Source: JAFGOM01 sp964605795
GTDB taxonomy: Archaea > Halobacteriota > Methanomicrobia > Methanomicrobiales > Methanospirillaceae
NCBI GenBank assembly: GCA_964605795.1
Contig: CAZSDZ010000001.1
Location: 1 to 64,000, forward strand
Reading direction: 5' to 3'
Length of the DNA stretch: 64,000 bases
Part shown: positions 59,130 through 64,000 of the stretch, piece after piece
Layout of the letters: every line of letters begins with the position of its first letter
Position numbering within the stretch: position 1 is the first letter of the stretch
The notes under the pieces: generated by a model
Database searches by the model: none
What the model was told of the DNA's origin: nothing
What the model saw: only the letters and a program-made list of their open reading frames with translations
Translations under genes and position numbers: made by a program

Positions 59130-60875
59130 ATGAAAACCATACTATCAGGTTTTTCTGCCATAAAAAGAGGCACTGCCATCGCAACGCTCGTTATCCTTCT
59201 TGTTCTCTCTCTCTTCACCGGGTTTGTCTGCGCATCTGATGATGACAGTGCAGGTTCCCCGATACCCGGGCAACAGATAGTCTATATTGCTAATTCTCCT
59301 GAACAATTAAACGAGATGATTGTGCACCTCAGTCCTGGTGCAAAAAACAGAATGGAGGTATTAGCAGTCAGATCACCACCGGAATACATACCTGACAATA
59401 CGAGCGGTGAGATGATCCTGTATAAAACCGAAGGCTACCACGGATTCGGACCCGGTGCATCTGTCATGGATCCCATTCATAATCCGGTCCCGATGATGAT
59501 GCTTATCAGTATCTATGGTGGTGCGTTACTTCTGCTCATCATCCTTTACGGTGCCGGAAGACGGTTTTCAGCAGGATACAAGGTTTGTATCCCTGAGTTT
59601 TATGCGGGTCTGACAATTGCATCATACCTGGTTCTGGCCGGCCTTTTACTCCTCTCATCCTACGTGCTCACCGGCAGCGCCCTCGAAGCAATCGAGATCA
59701 CGGCGTTTCTCCTCTGGATAGCGCTCTTCTTCCAGCTCTATCTCGGGATCTCTTCTCTCGCACTCGCATACAGTGTCCATATCAGGGAAGCATTTCCGGT
59801 CATTCATCTCTTTCATATTGTTCTTGCCGCTCTTGCACTGATTGTTACCCATTCTCTTGAATACTTCTCGGGAGGCAGGATAATCCCGGATCTCTATGTA
59901 TCAGCCTTCCTTCTCCTTTCCATCGCACTTGCCCTGATTCACTATCGGACATTCCAGAAGATTGAACTTGCCCCGGTTCGTGAAATGGATAAAACGAACT
60001 GGAAACCTGATGAGAACGATACCTTCATCGGGGGTGAAGAGACAACCCGAACCCTCAACAATACGGGATTCCCTGTTGCACTTGAAGAGAAATACCGGGA
60101 TTTGGACATGGTTGGGAGGGGAGGAGCGGCACGGGTCTATACCGGTATCCGCATGAACGATCAGAAACAGGTTGCCATAAAAGTTCCTGCTCATTTTGAT
60201 GAGAAAACAGGAATATCCTTCTTAAAAGAGATGCGAAACTGGAAAGACCTGGTCCACTCCAACATCGTGCGGGTATACACCGCAAACATCCTGCCGGTAC
60301 CATATGTAGAGATGGAATATGTTCCCCACTCCCTGGATGAATGGAGGCGCCCTTCCCCGGTCTCCCTGGTCATTCAGGCCATACAGGGAGTAGGAGAGGG
60401 ACTTTTGTATGCACACAATCAGGGAATCGTTCATCTTGATATCAAACCCAGAAACATCCTTATTGATGAGAACGGACGTGCCAAGATAACTGACTGGGGT
60501 CTTTCACGACTGGCTGGAGATTCAAATGATACAACAATGATAGCATTTTCCTTAAACTATGCCTCGCCTGAACAGATCTCTCCTAAACAGTATGGAAGGG
60601 CGGACGCACGGACTGATATCTATCAGCTGGGAGTTGTCATGTATGAATTTATAACAGGCCAGCAGCCCTTTGCAGGAGAAGGAGTGGGAGAAGTGACATC
60701 TGCTATCCTGTCTCTTACTCCTCCGCCCCCTTCTGTATCAGATCCTACCCTGTCACCGTTTGATGCGCTCCTCACAAAGGCACTAGCCAAGCGCCCTGAT
60801 GACCGGTACCAGACCATTGAGGAGATGCTACAGGATCTCAAAGATGCATATGACGCGTATTGCGGCAGGAACTAA
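59130..60875 (+). CDS. Membrane Ser/Thr protein kinase (Hanks type)
   Basis: The 581-residue protein has an N-terminal signal or anchor helix (about 15-35), an external segment of about 85 residues, and five more membrane helices (about 122-272). A juxtamembrane linker is rich in Thr ('DTFIGGEETTRT', 297-308), and a complete kinase domain follows (about 318-575). Motifs: Gly-loop 'GRGGAARV' (329-336), 'VAIKV' with the ATP-binding Lys at 351, catalytic loop 'HLDIKPRN' (435-442; note Leu where most kinases have Arg), 'DWG' in place of DFG (455-457), and 'SPE' (479-481). It is bacterial-like rather than RIO-like. It starts directly after the second HTH-FHA gene and is likely to phosphorylate FHA partners; the PP2C at 55200 would reverse this. 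Confidence 0.9.
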   Translation: MKTILSGFSAIKRGTAIATLVILLVLSLFTGFVCASDDDSAGSPIPGQQIVYIANSPEQLNEMIVHLSPGAKNRMEVLAVRSPPEYIPDNTSGEMILYKTEGYHGFGPGASVMDPIHNPVPMMMLISIYGGALLLLIILYGAGRRFSAGYKVCIPEFYAGLTIASYLVLAGLLLLSSYVLTGSALEAIEITAFLLWIALFFQLYLGISSLALAYSVHIREAFPVIHLFHIVLAALALIVTHSLEYFSGGRIIPDLYVSAFLLLSIALALIHYRTFQKIELAPVREMDKTNWKPDENDTFIGGEETTRTLNNTGFPVALEEKYRDLDMVGRGGAARVYTGIRMNDQKQVAIKVPAHFDEKTGISFLKEMRNWKDLVHSNIVRVYTANILPVPYVEMEYVPHSLDEWRRPSPVSLVIQAIQGVGEGLLYAHNQGIVHLDIKPRNILIDENGRAKITDWGLSRLAGDSNDTTMIAFSLNYASPEQISPKQYGRADARTDIYQLGVVMYEFITGQQPFAGEGVGEVTSAILSLTPPPPSVSDPTLSPFDALLTKALAKRPDDRYQTIEEMLQDLKDAYDAYCGRN

Positions 60876-61039
60876 TCCTGATTATTCTTGTTAATCCGAG
60901 GACAATATCATGAATAAATCCTGCATGAATCATCTTTAGAGATTATATCTCTATAGAGAGTTTCCAGAGATACAATACGGAGCAGGGCCGGTTTTTTTGG
61001 TTCCACATCTTTCATAATCCAGCAACAACAATCTGATAC

Positions 61040-61966
61040 GTGGATCTCCTCACCATTCTTCTTACCATAGCTGGGCTGTGTCTCTTTGAGATCATCTGCA
61101 GCATCGATAATGCCATCATTAATGCAGAAGTGCTCGGTACCATGCAGGAGAAGTTCCGGCGCTGGTTTCTCATCTGGGGGATGATAATTGCCGTCTTTGC
61201 GGTCAGGGGTCTTCTTCCGCTCCTGCTCGTCTGGCTCTCATCACCGGATCTATCACTTTGGGAAGCATTTACCGCGATGTTTAGTGACTCACCTGATGTT
61301 GCATCTGCAATTGAAGAGTCTACCCCGCTCCTTCTTACCGGCGGAGGTGTATTTCTACTATTTCTCTTTCTCCACTGGCTGTTTCTGGAAGAGAAACATT
61401 TCGGATTTAAAGGAGAGACATTTTTTTACTCAAAGGGGGTCTGGTTCTTTGCCGTTGTCTCACTATTTTTAAGTCTTATAGTCTGGTTTGCATTAGAACG
61501 GGATCCCATGATGGCCTTCTCTGCAGTCATTGGATCGACCGCTTTTTTTATTGTTCACGGATTCCGGCAAAATGCAGAACTACAGGAGAAGAAACTCCTT
61601 GGAACCGGTCTTTCTGACATGAGTAAGATCCTGTATCTCGAGGTTATCGATGCAACATTCTCAATAGATGGTGTTGTAGGAGCTTTTGCCTTCACGATGT
61701 CAGTACCGTTAATATTAATCGGAAATGCGCTCGGAGCAATTGCCGTGCGTCAGCTGACCATCAGCAACATCGATCGGATCCGGAAGTATGTGTTCTTAAA
61801 GAATGGTGCCATGTACTCTATCTTCTTCCTTGGAACAATCATGCTTTTAGAGAGTTTCGGGTTTGGTATCCCGAAATGGATCTCACCAGTAATGACCTTT
61901 CTTATTGTCGGATACTTCTACTTCAGATCAGTAGAGTATGCGAAAAGAACACCCAACCCGTTATAA
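61040..61966 (+). CDS. TerC-superfamily membrane protein (DUF475)
   Basis: The 308-residue protein has about nine membrane helices and the duplicated acidic motifs of the TerC family: 'CLFEIICSIDNAIINAEVLGTM' near the N-terminus and 'LYLEVIDATFSIDGVVGAFAF' in the second half. It matches the DUF475 branch. Family members have been linked to metal (manganese) export and tellurite resistance, so a metal-ion role is likely. Start is GTG at 61040, with no strong ribosome-binding site. There is no other ter gene nearby; it stands alone and is convergent with purF. Confidence 0.87.
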   Translation: MDLLTILLTIAGLCLFEIICSIDNAIINAEVLGTMQEKFRRWFLIWGMIIAVFAVRGLLPLLLVWLSSPDLSLWEAFTAMFSDSPDVASAIEESTPLLLTGGGVFLLFLFLHWLFLEEKHFGFKGETFFYSKGVWFFAVVSLFLSLIVWFALERDPMMAFSAVIGSTAFFIVHGFRQNAELQEKKLLGTGLSDMSKILYLEVIDATFSIDGVVGAFAFTMSVPLILIGNALGAIAVRQLTISNIDRIRKYVFLKNGAMYSIFFLGTIMLLESFGFGIPKWISPVMTFLIVGYFYFRSVEYAKRTPNPL

Positions 61967-61974
61967 AAGCTCAC

Positions 61975-62001
61975 AAAGCCGACCAAAATCCCCGGCTTTT
62001 T
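61975..62001. terminator. Hairpin terminator between the TerC-like gene and purF
   Basis: AAAGCCG (61975-61981) pairs with CGGCTTT (61993-61999) around an 11-base loop and runs into further T. It starts nine bases after the TerC-like stop codon. A second inverted repeat, TTTGGTAT-T-ATACCAAA (61999-62015), follows immediately. Convergent genes on both sides make a two-way terminator likely. Confidence 0.6.
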
Positions 62002-62138
62002 GGTATTATACCAAAGTACCAGACCAGATAACGCGTACAGAGATGATGATCTGTCATACCGATACAACCCATGGATACAGCGTAACGCAGGACTGGTTCC
62101 CGAAATAACAAAATGGAATTGAGGAACAAAACCCCTCA

Positions 62139-63560
62139 TTACTCACTCGGGAAAAGAGATGTCTGAAAGTCACTCTCAACAAAATCGATGGGACGTGATT
62201 CGCATTCTTCCCCCCTAATCTCAATCGGATACTTCCCGGTCAGGCACCCAGTACAGAGATCAGAGATTGGCTTTCCAATGGATTTTACCAGAGCATCAAG
62301 AGAGATATAATGAAGAGTTGTTGCAGTTATCCGGTTTCGTACATCCTCTACACCACACCTGCTTCCGATGAGTTCATTTCTTGTCGGCATATCAACACCG
62401 AGGTAACAGGGTGCCGTAATCATGGGAGACCCTATCCGCATGTGTATCTCTTTCGCACCTGCCTGACGCATGATGTTAATTATCCGTCGTGATGTGGTCC
62501 CTCTGACGATGGAGTCATCAACCAGTACGATGGATTTGCCCCGCAGATGATCAGGGATGGGATTGAGTTTTATCCTCACCGCTATCTCCCTCAGTTCCTG
62601 AGTCGGCATGATAAATGTCCTCCCCATGTACCGGTTCTTTATCAGGCACTCAACATAGGGGATCCCTGATCGCTCTGAGTACCCGACTGCATAGGCAGTA
62701 CCTGAATCAGGAACGGTACAGACCGCATCAGCCTCTACCGGAGCCTCTTCTGAGATCAGTCCGCCGATTCTCCTCCTGACATCATACACCAGGGTTCCGT
62801 CAACATAGGAGTCTGCACGGGAAAAATAGATGTACTCAAAGATACAGTGAGCTTTATGCTCTGTATCAGCAAACCGCCTGGACCGAAACCCGTCTTTTGT
62901 GACACATATCATCTCTCCGGGGCAGACATCACGCTCGAGGGTGGCACCCAGTGCATCGATGGCAACACTCTCAGATGCAACGATAAATCCCCCGTCTGGT
63001 GTCCTCCCAAAACAAAGTGGTCGTATCCCGTATGGGTCACGAAATGCATACAGGTCACCGTCTATCATGATGACAACCGAGTAGGATCCTTTCAGCAGAT
63101 GCATACACTGCCTGATGGCATCATCCATCGAACCGCCACACCGTATCTCCTCGGTGATGACCTTCGATATTATCTCGGTATCTGATGTTGACCAGAATAT
63201 CTGGCCTTTATCCTCAAAATAGGTACGAATATCCTGGTAATTGACGAGATTTCCATTGTGAGCAATGGCTATTGAATGGTTTCGGAACTCAAAGAGGAAC
63301 GGTTGAATGTTCTCAGGCCGGTTCTCTCCGGTTGTCGGGTACCTGACATGACCGATGCCGATCGTTCCCACGAGAGAAGAGAGATTAATACCGTTAAAAA
63401 CTTCAGATACCAGTCCATTTCCTTTGTGTTTACAAAGGCTTTCGGTATCAAAAGTTGCAATACCTGCACTCTCCTGGCCACGATGCTGGAGAGCATACAG
63501 GGCATAATAAATAGGATAGGAAACGTCAGCAATTCCGGTAATGCCAACGATTCCACACAT
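62139..63560 (-). CDS. purF: Amidophosphoribosyltransferase
   Basis: The 473-residue enzyme catalyses the first committed step of purine synthesis, PRPP plus glutamine to phosphoribosylamine. After the initiator Met comes the N-terminal nucleophile Cys ('MCGIVGITG'), with no propeptide. The glutaminase part has 'ALQHRGQESAGIA', 'GIGHVRYPTTGENRPENIQPF', 'AHNGNLVNY' and 'WSTSDTEII'. The transferase domain has the PRPP loop 'IVLVDDSIVRGTTSR' and 'DMPTRNELIG'. The C-terminus carries 'CTGCLTGKYP', a Cys region found in many archaeal enzymes. It follows the L37e gene by three bases, a conserved archaeal arrangement. Confidence 0.96.
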   Translation of the reverse strand: MCGIVGITGIADVSYPIYYALYALQHRGQESAGIATFDTESLCKHKGNGLVSEVFNGINLSSLVGTIGIGHVRYPTTGENRPENIQPFLFEFRNHSIAIAHNGNLVNYQDIRTYFEDKGQIFWSTSDTEIISKVITEEIRCGGSMDDAIRQCMHLLKGSYSVVIMIDGDLYAFRDPYGIRPLCFGRTPDGGFIVASESVAIDALGATLERDVCPGEMICVTKDGFRSRRFADTEHKAHCIFEYIYFSRADSYVDGTLVYDVRRRIGGLISEEAPVEADAVCTVPDSGTAYAVGYSERSGIPYVECLIKNRYMGRTFIMPTQELREIAVRIKLNPIPDHLRGKSIVLVDDSIVRGTTSRRIINIMRQAGAKEIHMRIGSPMITAPCYLGVDMPTRNELIGSRCGVEDVRNRITATTLHYISLDALVKSIGKPISDLCTGCLTGKYPIEIRGEECESRPIDFVESDFQTSLFPSE

Positions 63561-63563
63561 TTT

Positions 63564-63746
63564 TTAATGAGTTGGGACTTTTGGCCTTTTCATTATCCAG
63601 CGATACGAACGAAGTCTGCTTGACCGTCCAAACCCGCAAGATGAACAGATCTTATGGCGTTTGTGATAGGATGTTTTCCCACATCTCCTACAGGTGATGT
63701 GACTCTGTGTCTGTCGTTTTCCACGTGATGGTGTTCCTTTTGACAT
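63564..63746 (-). CDS. rpl37e: Ribosomal protein eL37
   Basis: The 60-residue basic protein has the zinc finger 'CRRCGKTSYHKRHKICSSCG' (Cys-x2-Cys, then Cys-x2-Cys) and the conserved 'SKGTPSRGKR' N-terminus and 'RSYRW' segment of eL37. It binds 23S rRNA in the large subunit. A GAGGT site precedes the ATG. It lies between the LSm gene (23 bases upstream) and purF (three bases downstream), one operon in many Euryarchaeota. Confidence 0.97.
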   Translation of the reverse strand: MSKGTPSRGKRQTQSHITCRRCGKTSYHKRHKICSSCGFGRSSRLRSYRWIMKRPKVPTH

Positions 63747-63769
63747 ATCTATTACCTCGGTATTGGTGA

Positions 63770-63988
63770 TTATGGAGAGATGTAAATAACATTATCTCCA
63801 CGAATGATGAGGGTACCGATCCCCTGCATTACCCCGTTTATCTCTTCTTCTGCCTTGTCTAAAACAAGGTTCATGTGCACATCATATCCCTGGAGAACAC
63901 CCCGGATTTCGCGCCCACCCTTAAGAGATACCAGTACAGGTTCACGATTCAAAACCTGATCTAAAATATCCAATGGTCTCTTAGTCAT
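63770..63988 (-). CDS. LSm/Sm-like RNA-binding protein
   Basis: The 72-residue protein has both Sm motifs: 'VLVSLKGGREIRGVLQGYDVHMNLVLDKAEE' (Sm1, with the Asp-x-His-x-Asn RNA-binding loop) and 'GTLIIRGDNVIYIS' (Sm2). Archaeal LSm proteins form heptameric rings that bind U-rich RNA and probably take part in RNA processing and tRNA metabolism. It is full length. It heads the LSm - L37e - purF gene cluster. Confidence 0.96.
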   Translation of the reverse strand: MTKRPLDILDQVLNREPVLVSLKGGREIRGVLQGYDVHMNLVLDKAEEEINGVMQGIGTLIIRGDNVIYISP

Positions 63989-64000
63989 ATACTACCCTGC

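Overview
The window is euryarchaeal chromosome, most likely from a Methanomicrobia-type methanogen (Methanomicrobiales is the best guess). Evidence: a group II chaperonin with a GGM tail, TiaS, deoxyhypusine synthase, a multi-OB RPA with its COG3390 partner, an archaeal CTP-dependent riboflavin kinase, the archaeal thiolase/HMG-CoA synthase/DUF35 set, and the order LSm - L37e - purF. Large PAS/GAF histidine kinases and many COG1361/CARDB envelope proteins fit that group. No methanogenesis gene is present, so the lineage is an inference. The sequence is a draft: 10 Ns (17263-17272) interrupt a histidine kinase and 100 Ns (45657-45756) join two contigs.

Layout. 0.4-11.8 kb is envelope and export: an acidic repeat protein, a MarR regulator with a COG1361 protein and an RND-type exporter, a metallo-hydrolase, a TPR protein, and a second COG1361 protein with an FtsX-like permease and a LolD-like ATPase. 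11.8-20.3 kb holds two very large soluble histidine kinases. 20.7-23.5 kb has a DUF1015 protein, an acetyltransferase and a secreted CARDB-CAP protein. 23.6-26.9 kb is a divergent pair: a cytosolic REC-PAS chemoreceptor and CheW. 27.1-37.3 kb is core information processing and metabolism: thermosome, a COG1395-type regulator, TiaS, deoxyhypusine synthase-pyrF, an isolated NrdD glycyl-radical/zinc domain, a CbiZ fusion, and RPA with its partner.

37.4-45.7 kb contains an Nramp-like/LytS-5TM fusion, an orphan LivK-type binding protein, ribB-ribK, rubredoxin, a membrane histidine kinase, a methyltransferase and a small CARDB protein. 45.8-49.1 kb is the entry operon of the mevalonate pathway with its own regulator. 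49.3-54.0 kb has a cation/proton antiporter and a polar amino-acid ABC transporter. 54.4-60.9 kb is the most unusual part: two HTH-FHA proteins, a PP2C phosphatase and a membrane Ser/Thr kinase surround an acyl-CoA synthetase that carries an N-terminal ribbon-helix-helix domain. The window ends with a TerC-like protein and purF - rpl37e - LSm.

Working together, the thiolase, DUF35 protein and HMG-CoA synthase make HMG-CoA for archaeal lipids. RibB and RibK supply flavin precursors. The kinase, phosphatase and HTH-FHA proteins look like a compact phosphothreonine-to-transcription circuit. Several transcripts (acetyltransferase, HMG-CoA operon, amino-acid ABC operon) have TATA boxes close enough to the start codon to suggest leaderless or nearly leaderless mRNAs.
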